Shown: positions 1 through 7,916 of the stretch, piece after piece | How positions within the stretch are numbered: position 1 is the stretch's first letter | Layout: each line of letters begins with the position of its first letter | Source: Mycobacterium intermedium | GTDB lineage: Bacteria > Actinomycetota > Actinomycetes > Mycobacteriales > Mycobacteriaceae | Direction: 5' to 3' | DNA: 39,332 nt | Assembly: GCF_002086275.1 (NCBI RefSeq) | Contig: NZ_MVHT01000064.1 | Coordinates: 1 to 39,332 of the forward strand | Position numbers and translations under genes: made by a program | The notes under the pieces: model-generated | Databases searched by the model: none | What the model was told of the DNA's origin: nothing | The model's input: only the letters and a program-made list of their open reading frames with translations

Positions 1-39
1 TCCGTGACAACCGCACCTGGCAACCCGACTCACCCCCAA

Positions 40-1989
40 TCACACAGTCGGCGGCTTGACATCTTCATTGAGAGTCCTCTCCAGGGACGCCAGGGCGGCA
101 TCGACGGCGCCGGACCGGGCCAACGCCTCGGTCTGCAGGATCTTGAATCGATACAGGACCCCGGAGGCCTCGCCATAGCCGCCGAAACTCCCGATCGCCG
201 AATCCAAGTACCGCAGGGACGCGGCGAGATCGCCCTTGCCCAGCGCAACCATTCCCTGGGCGGCGATCGCCATCGAGCGCGACAGCCCGGGCATATCGGC
301 GTACTGGCGGTACTGCTCGTCGGCAACGACGACGGCCTCGTCGACGTATCCCGCGGCCAGCAGCGCGTAGGCGTGATACTCGCCCAGACCTGAGCGGTGA
401 AACGACTCTTCCTCCGGTGTTCCGGCCAGCCCGTGGTAGCCCGACCGGGCGCACGCGGCGGCATCTTGGGTGCGGCCCAGGTCGCCGAGGGCAATCGTCT
501 CTGCTGCGGAGCCGACGACACTGAAACCAGCCAACCGATCGTGGTCGACCGTGGCCATCGTCTCGATCGCGGCCGCCGGTTGGGCGGCCATGACTTCGAT
601 CACGGCGCGGCACGTGCGCAGCACATGGTTGCGATCGGCATCGCCGAGTCGGATCGCGTCGTTGAGCACCTTGCGGGATTCGTTGGGCCGTCTCAGGTTG
701 AACAGCAGGTTTGTGGCACGCAGGATCGCCCCGTCAAAGAAGCCGTGCCCGGCGACCTCACCTGGCCCGAGTGTGTCGAGAATTTCCTCGGCGTCGTGGC
801 CCTTCTCCTGCGTGAACAGGATGTAGGCGAGCGAGATCTTCGTCTCGGGAACGGATTTCGCGGCCAGCGCCGCACGCGCGAGTCGCTCGGCAAGACCCAG
901 GTCGAATCGTGCCGCGGCGAACTTCGCAGCGTGGGACAGGATTTCGGCGTTCGGCGCAAGATCGGATTCAAGCCAGAGCAATCCGAGCCGCAGTGCGTCG
1001 GCGCCGTCCGTCTTTGCCATCGCGGCGGCCACATTTCCGCGTAATCGCTTCAGCCGCGCCGGTACGCAGCTGCTCAGCCGGATCTCCCCATACAGCGGAT
1101 GGCCGACGAACAGGGCGTCGGCAGCCGAACTCGCGACGACCAGGCCGCGTTCCTCGGCGGATTCAATCGCCGACGGGTCGGCCAGCGTGGTCAAGAGTTT
1201 TCGGTCGATGGGCTCGGCGATAGCCACCAAATCCACGACGTGCTGGATGTCTTGGGCCACGGCGCCGATCTGTTCCTCCACCAGTTCGATCAGCGACGGC
1301 GAAGCCGATAGCGTTCCTGCCCAACGCCATTCGCCGTCGATGCGCGCGAGGCTGCCCATTTCCCGCAGGTGTTCCACGAGATGGCGCAAATAGAGGGCGT
1401 TCCCTTGGCTCAACTTCCACAACCGTTCGAGGCCGTCGGCGCTGACGGGACTGTCGAGGACGGTCCGCACCAGAGTTTCGGTCTCGACGCGGGCCAACGG
1501 CTGCAGCTCCAACCGCCGCAGCAGACTGTCTTTCCACAACGCCCGGACGGCGTCGGGTGTGGGCTCCCCGCTGCGAATGGTGGCGATGACGCTCGCCACG
1601 TCTTGCATGACGAGTTGGTGCAGGAGCAACGCGGACAGGTCATCCAGCAGGTGCGCGTCGTCGACGAGCAACAGCAAAGGCGCCCCGTTGGCGCCCTCGG
1701 CAAGTTCAGCAAAAACTTTGCGCGCCAGAGCCGCTGGCGATCCATCGGCGGCGTCGGCCCACGGCGCGAAAGCCCCCAGCATCACCGCCCGACCGGTCGC
1801 GGTGCCGGCCAGCCGTCGCACCGACCATCCGGTTTCCGCTGCCGCGCTGGCGGCTTCACGCGCCAACCGTGTCTTGCCGACTCCGGCGGCGCCGGCGATG
1901 AGGATGCCCTTGTATTCGGTACCGCTGAGCGACTCGTCGATGAGCCTCAGTTCCTCCGACCGGCCTGTCAGGGGCCAGCGGTTTTCCAT
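40..1989 (-). CDS. LuxR-type AAA/STAND ATPase lacking its HTH (probably truncated)
   Basis: 649-residue ATP-binding protein starting MENRWPLTGR. It has a P-loop (GAAGVGKT, about residues 33-40), a Walker B strand (LLLLVDDAH, 105-113), and then a long helical, TPR-like region. This is the N-terminal and middle architecture of the large mycobacterial LuxR-type regulators, which normally run to about 800-1100 residues and end in a LuxR DNA-binding HTH. Here the reading frame stops at 40-42 inside the helical repeats and no HTH is present. I chose ATG 1989 because the domain begins there. An open frame continues upstream to 2457, but it runs antisense over the methyltransferase. If genuine, the protein would be an ATPase/sensor without its own DNA-binding output. 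A nonsense or frameshift mutation, or a sequence error near the window edge, is equally possible. Confidence 0.75.
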   Translation of the reverse strand: MENRWPLTGRSEELRLIDESLSGTEYKGILIAGAAGVGKTRLAREAASAAAETGWSVRRLAGTATGRAVMLGAFAPWADAADGSPAALARKVFAELAEGANGAPLLLLVDDAHLLDDLSALLLHQLVMQDVASVIATIRSGEPTPDAVRALWKDSLLRRLELQPLARVETETLVRTVLDSPVSADGLERLWKLSQGNALYLRHLVEHLREMGSLARIDGEWRWAGTLSASPSLIELVEEQIGAVAQDIQHVVDLVAIAEPIDRKLLTTLADPSAIESAEERGLVVASSAADALFVGHPLYGEIRLSSCVPARLKRLRGNVAAAMAKTDGADALRLGLLWLESDLAPNAEILSHAAKFAAARFDLGLAERLARAALAAKSVPETKISLAYILFTQEKGHDAEEILDTLGPGEVAGHGFFDGAILRATNLLFNLRRPNESRKVLNDAIRLGDADRNHVLRTCRAVIEVMAAQPAAAIETMATVDHDRLAGFSVVGSAAETIALGDLGRTQDAAACARSGYHGLAGTPEEESFHRSGLGEYHAYALLAAGYVDEAVVVADEQYRQYADMPGLSRSMAIAAQGMVALGKGDLAASLRYLDSAIGSFGGYGEASGVLYRFKILQTEALARSGAVDAALASLERTLNEDVKPPTV

Positions 1990-2045
1990 AGCAGGAGATG
2001 CTAATCGCTTGGCCGGCGCGTGGCGCGCGAAGCGCCCGGGTCCGT

Positions 2046-2789
2046 TCAGGGGGACAGCGTCGCCCTTACGCACACCGTGATGTACGGCAGTGCCAAACCC
2101 GCCGAATTCGCCAAGGCCGGATGGGTGGCCAGCAACTCCCGCACCTTGTCGAGCGTCTTGGTCCGCACCTCGGTCGGCGAGTTGATGCAATAGGTTCGGG
2201 ACGCAACCAGGTCGATAAGTGCTTGCGGAGTTAGGTAATTGGTCCACTCGACCTGATGGCGCTGCACGTCGGTGAAGGGCTCGTGCAGTGTCACCTTGTC
2301 GCGGACCGGGTCGCCGTCGCGGCCGATGATGTCGCCCAATTCGCGCACCCAGCCGAGTCTTTCGTCGCGGGTGTTCCACACCAGACCCAGCCGTCCGCCC
2401 GGCCGCAACACCCGAGCCACCTCGGGAATCGCCCGTGCCGGGTCCACCCAGTGCCACGCCTGCGCGACCAGCACAGCGTCAACGCTGTTGTCCTCCAACG
2501 GAATCTCTTCCGCCGTCCCCAGCAGAGCCCGGGTGTCCGGGAGCGAGTGGCGCAGCACGTCCAGCATCTCCGGAATCGGGTCGACGGCCACCACGTCCAG
2601 ACCGCGCTCGACCAGCCTGGTGGTCAGCTTGCCCGTCCCCGCCCCCAGGTCGAGCACGTCGCGCGCACCGGCGGGCAGCAACCAATCGATCGCGTCGGGC
2701 GGATAGGACGGGCGTCCTCGCTCGTAGGCAGCGGCCGCCGAGCCGAACGAAAGGGAGCGGTCGTGCCTGGAGCGGGTCACCTCGGACAC
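2046..2789 (-). CDS. Class I SAM-dependent methyltransferase (Rv3342-like)
   Basis: 247-residue Rossmann-fold methyltransferase. Motif I is VLDLGAGTGKLT (about 45-56), motif II is VVAVDPIPEML, and VARVLRPGGRLGLVWNT is the typical post-motif region of the Methyltransf_11/UbiE group. The substrate cannot be read from the sequence. The start is a GTG at 2789 preceded by a purine-rich GAAAGG. It overlaps the end of metX by 13 bases, so the two are probably co-transcribed and translationally coupled. A second GTG at 2780 is an alternative start. From memory the same gene follows metA in M. tuberculosis (Rv3342). Its position in the metC-metX unit suggests expression together with methionine/SAM supply, but a role in that pathway is inference. 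Confidence 0.85.
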   Translation of the reverse strand: MSEVTRSRHDRSLSFGSAAAAYERGRPSYPPDAIDWLLPAGARDVLDLGAGTGKLTTRLVERGLDVVAVDPIPEMLDVLRHSLPDTRALLGTAEEIPLEDNSVDAVLVAQAWHWVDPARAIPEVARVLRPGGRLGLVWNTRDERLGWVRELGDIIGRDGDPVRDKVTLHEPFTDVQRHQVEWTNYLTPQALIDLVASRTYCINSPTEVRTKTLDKVRELLATHPALANSAGLALPYITVCVRATLSP

Positions 2790-3958
2790 GCGCCTTTCGA
2801 GTCGGGCGGCGCGGCCGCAGCGGCCGAGCCGTCGGCTGAACCGGCTGCCAGAGCCAACGTTTCGCGCACCAGTTCGCCGACGGCCTCCGTTTCGACCAGG
2901 AAGCCGTCGTGGCCGCAGATGGATTCGACGACGCGCAGGCCGTTGCAGCCGGGCAGCAACTCGGCCAACTCCGCCTGCAGACGCAAGGGGTAGAGGCGGT
3001 CGGAGGTGATGCCACCGACCACCGCCGGCACCGGGCAACCGCGGAGCGCCGCCTCGACGCCGCCGCGGCCGCGGCCGACGTCGTGGCTGCTGAGCGCCTC
3101 GGTCAGGATCACGTAACTGCCGGCGTCAAACCGGGCCAGCAGCTTGTCGCCCTGGTGTTCCAGGTAGCTTTGCACGGCGTAACGACCACCGTTGGCCGGG
3201 TCCTCGGTGTCCTGCGGCTTGTTGGCGAACCGGGTGTCCAGCTCGACCTCCCCGCGGTAGGTCAGGTGCGCGAACCGTCGCGCGATCTTCAGCCCGTCGT
3301 CGGGTGAGCGCCCGGTGTCGTAGTAGTCGCCGCCCTGCCAGTTCGGATCGGCCTTGATGGCCGCGACCTGGGTCGACTGGGTGCCGATCTGGTCGCCGGT
3401 GGCACGCGCGCCCACCGCCAGCAGCAACCCGGCCCGCACCCGGTCCGGGTGGCCGACCATCCATTCCAACGCCCGGGCGCCGCCCATGGACCCGCCAACA
3501 ACGGCGGCCACCTCGGTTATTCCCAGCGCTTCCAGCGCGGCGATGTCCGCCTCGACCTGGTCTCGCACGGATATCAGCGGAAACCTTGAGCCGTAAGGCT
3601 TTCCGTCGCGGGCAAGCGAACTGGGCCCGGTGGACCCGCGGCACCCGCCCAGCACGTTGGTGGCCAGCGCGCACCAGCGGTCGGTGTCGATCGGCGCACC
3701 GGGCCCGGCGATGCCGTCCCACCACCCGGGCGTGGGATGCCCCGGCCCGGCCGGCCCGGTGATGTGCGAGTCGCCGGTGAGTGCATGCAGGACAACCACG
3801 ACGTTGTCGCGGGTGGGCGACAGCTCACCCCAGCGCTGGACCGCGATGCTGACGTTGTCGAGAACGGCGCCGCTTTCCAGCCGCAGCGAGCCGATGTCGA
3901 CGACGCCGATCTCGCCCTCGGCGGGCAGCGCTTGGGTGGGCACGTCGGAGATTGTCAC
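2777..3958 (-). CDS. metX: Homoserine O-acetyltransferase
   Basis: 393-residue alpha/beta-hydrolase-fold enzyme, called metA in M. tuberculosis annotation. It transfers acetyl from acetyl-CoA to L-homoserine, the committed step of methionine synthesis, in the cytosol. The nucleophile elbow GGSMGG places Ser157; Asp320 (TSDRLYPL) and His350 (CGHDGF) complete the triad at the positions expected for the mycobacterial enzyme. The family signature NVLGGCRGSTGP is at about 101-112. The gene lies 9 bases after metC, whose product uses O-acetylhomoserine, so the two form one operon under the SAM-IV riboswitch. The C-terminus ends in a variable Ala-rich tail. Confidence 0.97.
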   Translation of the reverse strand: MTISDVPTQALPAEGEIGVVDIGSLRLESGAVLDNVSIAVQRWGELSPTRDNVVVVLHALTGDSHITGPAGPGHPTPGWWDGIAGPGAPIDTDRWCALATNVLGGCRGSTGPSSLARDGKPYGSRFPLISVRDQVEADIAALEALGITEVAAVVGGSMGGARALEWMVGHPDRVRAGLLLAVGARATGDQIGTQSTQVAAIKADPNWQGGDYYDTGRSPDDGLKIARRFAHLTYRGEVELDTRFANKPQDTEDPANGGRYAVQSYLEHQGDKLLARFDAGSYVILTEALSSHDVGRGRGGVEAALRGCPVPAVVGGITSDRLYPLRLQAELAELLPGCNGLRVVESICGHDGFLVETEAVGELVRETLALAAGSADGSAAAAAPPDSKGACPR

Positions 3959-3967
3959 GTCAGTTCC

Positions 3968-5326
3968 TCAGAAGGCCGCCACGGACTGTGCGTCGCCGCT
4001 GACTTTGCTCACCTTGGCGGCGGCGGCGAAACCCAACTCCAGGTCGGCCAGGATGTCGTCGATCCCTTCCAGGCCGACGGCCAGCCGCACCAGACCCGGG
4101 CTGACGCCGGTCGCCAGCTGCTCGGCCGGGCTCAGCTGGGCGTGGGTGGTCGACGCGGGGTGGATGACCAGCGACCGCACATCGCCGATGTTGGCGACGT
4201 GACTGTGCAGCTGCAGTGCATCCACGAAGGCTTTGCCGGCCTCGACGCCGCCGGCCAGCTCGAACGCCAGCACGGCGCCGGTTCCCTTGGGCGCCAGCTT
4301 CTTTCCGAGTTCGTACCACGGTGAGCTGGGCAGGCCGGCGTAGTTGACCGACACCACGTCGTCGTGGCCCTCCAGGTACTCGGCGACGCGCTGAGCGTTG
4401 GCGACGTGGCGTTCCACCCGCAGGCTCAACGTCTCCAGACCCTGGGCCACCAGGAACGCGTTGAACGGTGCTGCCGCCGAGCCGAGGTCGCGCAGCAGCT
4501 GGACGCGGGCCTTGAGGGCAAACGCAGGCGGTCCCAGCTCGGCGAACACCACGCCGTGGTAGCTGGGGTCCGGGGTGGTGAAGCCGGGGAACTTGCCGTT
4601 GGTCCAGTCGAAGGTGCCGCCGTCGACGATGACACCGGCGATGGCCGTGCCGTGGCCGCCCAGGTATTTGGTGGCCGAGTGCACCACGATGTCGGCGCCC
4701 TGGGTCAGCGGCTGGATCAGATACGGCGTCGCAATGGTGTTGTCGACGATCAGCGGCACCCCGTTGCTGTGCGCGACCTCAGAGACGGCCGGCGTGTTCA
4801 GCACGTCGATCTTGGGGTTGGAGATGGTCTCGCCGAAGAACGCCTTGGTGTTCGGGCGAACCGCCGCTTGCCACGAGTCCAGGTCGTCGGGGTCCTCGAC
4901 GAAGCTGACCTCGATGCCGAGCTTGGGCAGCGAGTAGTGGAACAGGTTGTACGTCCCGCCGTAGAGTCGCGGGCTGGACACGATGTGGTCGCCCGCGGCG
5001 GCCAGGTTCAAGATCGCGAACGTCTCGGCGGCTTGCCCGGAGGACAGGAACAACGCGGCCACCCCGCCCTCGAGGGCGGCGATGCGCTGCTCGACGACAT
5101 CGGTGGTCGGGTTGCCGATCCGGGTGTAGATGTTGCCCGGCTCCGCCAGCCCGAACAGCGCGGCGGCATGGGCGACGTTGTCGAAGGTGTACGACGTGGT
5201 CTGGTAGATCGGCAGGGCGCGCGCATTGGTGGTCGGATCCGGTCGCTGACCGGCGTGGATCTGCTTGGTTTCGAACGACCAATGCGCGGTCGGATCGGTG
5301 TCGGGGTTATTGCTCTCACTGCTCAT
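3968..5326 (-). CDS. metC: O-acetylhomoserine sulfhydrylase (PLP)
   Basis: 452-residue Cys/Met-metabolism PLP enzyme, of the MetY type and called metC in M. tuberculosis. It converts O-acetylhomoserine plus sulfide to homocysteine. The PLP lysine is K220 in VHSATKYLGGHG. YTRIGNPTTDVVEQRIAALEGG and SSGQAAET are classic family blocks. Start ATG 5326 gives MSSESNN, which fits the conserved N-terminus; the longer open frame (to 5374) has no support. A leader of about 240 bases precedes it and holds a SAM-IV aptamer, so high SAM probably represses this gene and metX. It is the first gene of metC-metX-methyltransferase. Confidence 0.96.
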   Translation of the reverse strand: MSSESNNPDTDPTAHWSFETKQIHAGQRPDPTTNARALPIYQTTSYTFDNVAHAAALFGLAEPGNIYTRIGNPTTDVVEQRIAALEGGVAALFLSSGQAAETFAILNLAAAGDHIVSSPRLYGGTYNLFHYSLPKLGIEVSFVEDPDDLDSWQAAVRPNTKAFFGETISNPKIDVLNTPAVSEVAHSNGVPLIVDNTIATPYLIQPLTQGADIVVHSATKYLGGHGTAIAGVIVDGGTFDWTNGKFPGFTTPDPSYHGVVFAELGPPAFALKARVQLLRDLGSAAAPFNAFLVAQGLETLSLRVERHVANAQRVAEYLEGHDDVVSVNYAGLPSSPWYELGKKLAPKGTGAVLAFELAGGVEAGKAFVDALQLHSHVANIGDVRSLVIHPASTTHAQLSPAEQLATGVSPGLVRLAVGLEGIDDILADLELGFAAAAKVSKVSGDAQSVAAF

Positions 5327-5443
5327 GAAAAGGCACTTTCTACGCGAAGGAACCGATGGTGGGCAGGACCGCACGAGGTGCGGGAGGGGGAGGAAGTGTG
5401 CACATCACGCCGCCCTGTTCTGAGTCAGGGGCCCGTCATGGCG

Positions 5444-5566
5444 GACCCGCGCTTGCCGTGTAGCCGTTGGGTGTGGCTACTCAACCTGGTCATCACCCGG
5501 GGCACCCCACCGCGGTTGGAGGGTTGCCGGCCAGCAAGCCGGGGCTTGACGCTGGCGCTCATGACC
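5444..5566 (-). ncRNA. SAM-IV riboswitch aptamer upstream of metC
   Basis: Read on the minus strand, the leader contains the hallmark blocks of the actinobacterial SAM-IV class in the right order. These are GGTCATGAG at the 5' end, the AGCCCCGGCTTGCTGGCC arm, CGGCAACCCTCC, the GGTGGGGTGCCCCGGG hairpin, TGATGACC pairing back to the first block (P1), and a 3' GGTTGAGTAGCC...GGCTAC stem ending in GCAAGCGCGGGTC (pseudoknot side). SAM-IV RNAs are known upstream of methionine genes in mycobacteria. The aptamer ends about 115 bases before the metC ATG, leaving room for the expression platform. That stretch contains a four-codon ATG...TGA mini-ORF at 5439-5425, and the CCCTG/CAGGG arms (5426-5430 with 5413-5417) of a weak hairpin. 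The mechanism (translation or termination) cannot be decided by eye. Confidence 0.92.
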
Positions 5567-5573
5567 GATCTGA

Positions 5574-5604
5574 AGCCTAACGCATGGCGGCTGGTCGGTG
5601 CCAA
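5574..5604 (-). promoter_or_regulatory. Candidate promoter of the metC riboswitch transcript
   Basis: Minus-strand TAGGCT (5574-5579) fits the TANNNT -10 pattern of mycobacterial SigA promoters, and TTGGCA (5599-5604) lies 19 bases upstream as a possible -35. A start 7-8 bases after the -10 would fall at the first base of the SAM-IV aptamer (about 5566), which supports the assignment. Confidence 0.5.
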
Positions 5605-5693
5605 TTCGACGGCTGAGCCGCCCTGGTGAGCCCTAGTACGCTGGCTTTACGAGCGAATTTCGCACGGCGGAGGGTCTGGAGGCCGCGACTTCG

Positions 5694-5720
5694 ATGTCCA
5701 AGATGTCCAAGATGTCCAAC
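5694..5720 (+). repeat. 9-bp triplet repeat at the icd1 start
   Basis: ATGTCCAAG, ATGTCCAAG and ATGTCCAAC in tandem duplicate the start codon and encode MSKMSKMSN. Because the unit is a multiple of three, each copy keeps the frame and adds an alternative start 9 bases further from the ribosome-binding site. Confidence 0.9.
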
Positions 5721-6947
5721 TCAGCCAAGATCAAAGTCCAGGGCACGGTTGTTGAGCTCGACGGCGACGAGATGACGCGAGTCATCTGGAAGCTGATCAA
5801 GGACATGCTCATCCTGCCGCACCTGGACATCAAGCTGGACTATTACGACCTGGGCATCGAGTTCCGTGACCGCACCGACGACCAGGTGACCATCGACGCG
5901 GCTTACGCGATCAAAAAGCACGGCGTCGGCGTCAAGTGCGCGACCATCACCCCCGACGAAGCCCGGGTTCAGGAATTCAACCTGAAAAAGATGTGGTTGT
6001 CGCCCAACGGAACGATCCGAAACATCCTGGGCGGGACCATTTTCCGCGAGCCGATTGTGATTTCCAATGTGCCGCGGCTGGTTCCGGGGTGGACCAAGCC
6101 AATCGTGATCGGCCGCCACGCATTCGGCGACCAGTACCGGGCGACGAACTTCAAGGTGGATAAACCTGGCACTGTCACACTGACTTTCACGCCGGCGGAC
6201 GGCAGCGAGCCGATCGTGCACGAGGTGGTGTCCATTCCCGAGGACGGCGGGGTGGTCATGGGGATGTACAACTTCAAGCGGTCGATCCAGGACTTCGCGC
6301 GGGCGACGTTCTCCTACGGGCTGAACGCGAAATGGCCGGTCTACCTGTCGACGAAGAACACCATCCTCAAGTCCTACGACGGCATGTTCAAAGACGAGTT
6401 CCAACGCATCTACGACGAGGAGTTCAAGGAGCGGTTCGAGGAGGCCGGGCTGACCTATGAGCACCGCCTCATCGACGACATGGTTGCCGCGTGCCTGAAG
6501 TGGGAGGGCGGGTACGTCTGGGCGTGCAAGAACTACGACGGCGACGTCCAGTCGGACACCGTCGCACAGGGTTATGGCTCGTTGGGGTTGATGACCTCGG
6601 TGTTGATGACGGCCGACGGCCGGACGGTGGAGGCCGAGGCCGCGCACGGCACCGTGACCCGCCATTACCGTCAGTACCAGGCGGGCCAGCCCACCTCCAC
6701 CAACCCGATCGCCTCGATCTTCGCCTGGACGCGAGGTCTGGCGCACCGCGGCAAGCTGGACAACACCCCGGAGGTCGTCGAGTTCGCTCAGACCCTGGAA
6801 CAGGTTGTCATCGGCACGGTGGAGAGCGGCAAGATGACCAAGGATCTCGCGATTCTGATCGGCCCGGAGCAGGGTTGGCTGCACACCGAGGAATTCCTGG
6901 AAGCCATCTCGGACAATCTGGAAAAGGCGCTGGCCAACCGAACGTAG
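5694..6947 (+). CDS. icd1: NADP-dependent isocitrate dehydrogenase
   Basis: 417-residue eukaryotic-type (homodimeric, about 46 kDa) isocitrate dehydrogenase. It oxidatively decarboxylates isocitrate to 2-oxoglutarate in the TCA cycle. Family blocks seen include VELDGDEMTRVIWKLIK at the N-terminus, KCATITPDEARV and WLSPNGTIRNILGGTIFREPI (substrate loop), YDGDVQSDTVAQGYGSLGLMTSVL with its metal-binding aspartates, and AAHGTVTRHYR (cofactor specificity). Three in-frame ATGs lie in a 9-base tandem repeat at 5694, 5703 and 5712. From memory most mycobacterial homologues start at the equivalent of 5712 (MSN...). A GGAGG at 5678-5682 sits 11 bases before the first ATG, so 5694 is annotated. Confidence 0.97.
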   Translation: MSKMSKMSNSAKIKVQGTVVELDGDEMTRVIWKLIKDMLILPHLDIKLDYYDLGIEFRDRTDDQVTIDAAYAIKKHGVGVKCATITPDEARVQEFNLKKMWLSPNGTIRNILGGTIFREPIVISNVPRLVPGWTKPIVIGRHAFGDQYRATNFKVDKPGTVTLTFTPADGSEPIVHEVVSIPEDGGVVMGMYNFKRSIQDFARATFSYGLNAKWPVYLSTKNTILKSYDGMFKDEFQRIYDEEFKERFEEAGLTYEHRLIDDMVAACLKWEGGYVWACKNYDGDVQSDTVAQGYGSLGLMTSVLMTADGRTVEAEAAHGTVTRHYRQYQAGQPTSTNPIASIFAWTRGLAHRGKLDNTPEVVEFAQTLEQVVIGTVESGKMTKDLAILIGPEQGWLHTEEFLEAISDNLEKALANRT

Positions 6948-6964
6948 GCGCGGCGCTGCGTCGG

Positions 6965-7822
6965 CTAACTGGCCGGCGGGTCGATGGCTTCGGCGGCGTG
7001 CTCTACCAGCTCGTCGAGGAAGTCGAGGATCACTTCGGTGACGCGGCCGGGTGCCTCGTACATCGGCACGTGCCCGACGTTGTCGAGTTTGACGAGGCGG
7101 TGGTCGTCGGGCAGGTGGTTGGTGAAGTGCCGGCTGAACCTCGGCGCGGGGACGACCCGATCCTTTTCGCAGATCACCAGTTGCGCCGGGACGGCGTTTT
7201 CGGCCAACTCCTGCAGGCCGGGTGCCAGCAGCGCCTTGACCAGCAGCTGGAAGTACGCCGGGCAATGGGCGACGTCGTCGATGACGCCGTGCAGTTCGCG
7301 CTCGCCGACCCCGTCAGGAGAGGCGCTGATCGCGTAGGTGGCCAGCGGGCGGCTGAACGGCAGGCTCAGCACGCGTGGCCCGAACAACCAGGCCGCGATC
7401 ATCAGCGGGATGCCCAGGATGAACTTGGCGATCACCTCGAACTTGGCCGGAGTCCAGCGGTGCCATCCCCCGGCCGGGGCAATGCCGGTGACGCTGCGCG
7501 CCCGCCCGCGCCGTTCCAGTTCGAAGGCGACCCAGCCGCCCAACGAGTTGCCGACGATGTGGGCCGTCTGCCAGCCAAGCTCGTCCATTTGGCGTTCGAT
7601 GTGGTCGGCCAGCACCGAGGAGGACAGAAACCAGGTACCCGCACGTGGTCCGCCGTTGTGGCCGGCCATGGTGGGGGCGAAAACCTCGTAGCGGCCGGTC
7701 TCGGCCAATTGCTGGGCCACGACCTCCCACACCGATTGGGACAGCAGGAATGGGTGCAGGAGCAGGACAGGTTCACGTTGGCCGTCATTGGCCCCCAGGT
7801 GAATGGGCGGGCGAGTCGTCAC
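6965..7822 (-). CDS. Alpha/beta hydrolase (Rv3338/Rv3337-like)
   Basis: 285-residue alpha/beta hydrolase. It has an early HPF oxyanion-hole strand (LLLHPFLLSQSVW), a nucleophile elbow GNSLGGW, a lid rich in large hydrophobic residues (FILGIPLMIAAWLFGP), the acid strand QLVICEKDRVV and a catalytic His in DNVGHVPMYE. The substrate is unknown. I chose GTG 7822 (VTTRPPIHLG) because the fold begins shortly afterwards; the frame stays open to 7924. The gene is convergent with icd1 (17-base gap) and divergent from trpS. Here the hydrolase is one intact frame. My recollection is that M. tuberculosis carries the same locus as two shorter genes, Rv3337 and Rv3338. Confidence 0.85.
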   Translation of the reverse strand: MTTRPPIHLGANDGQREPVLLLHPFLLSQSVWEVVAQQLAETGRYEVFAPTMAGHNGGPRAGTWFLSSSVLADHIERQMDELGWQTAHIVGNSLGGWVAFELERRGRARSVTGIAPAGGWHRWTPAKFEVIAKFILGIPLMIAAWLFGPRVLSLPFSRPLATYAISASPDGVGERELHGVIDDVAHCPAYFQLLVKALLAPGLQELAENAVPAQLVICEKDRVVPAPRFSRHFTNHLPDDHRLVKLDNVGHVPMYEAPGRVTEVILDFLDELVEHAAEAIDPPAS

Positions 7823-7916
7823 TCTCTCGACACTAAATGCGGTACCAGCGGTATCGCAAGCACACCGGATCCGGTCCGGTCCCGGCCCGAATCGCCGTGA
7901 AAAGATCGTGGGCATC

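Noticed and set aside
1369..2080. Long plus-strand frames opposite the LuxR-type ATPase
   Set aside because: Arg/Pro-rich shadow frames produced by high GC; no domain similarity and no ribosome-binding site.
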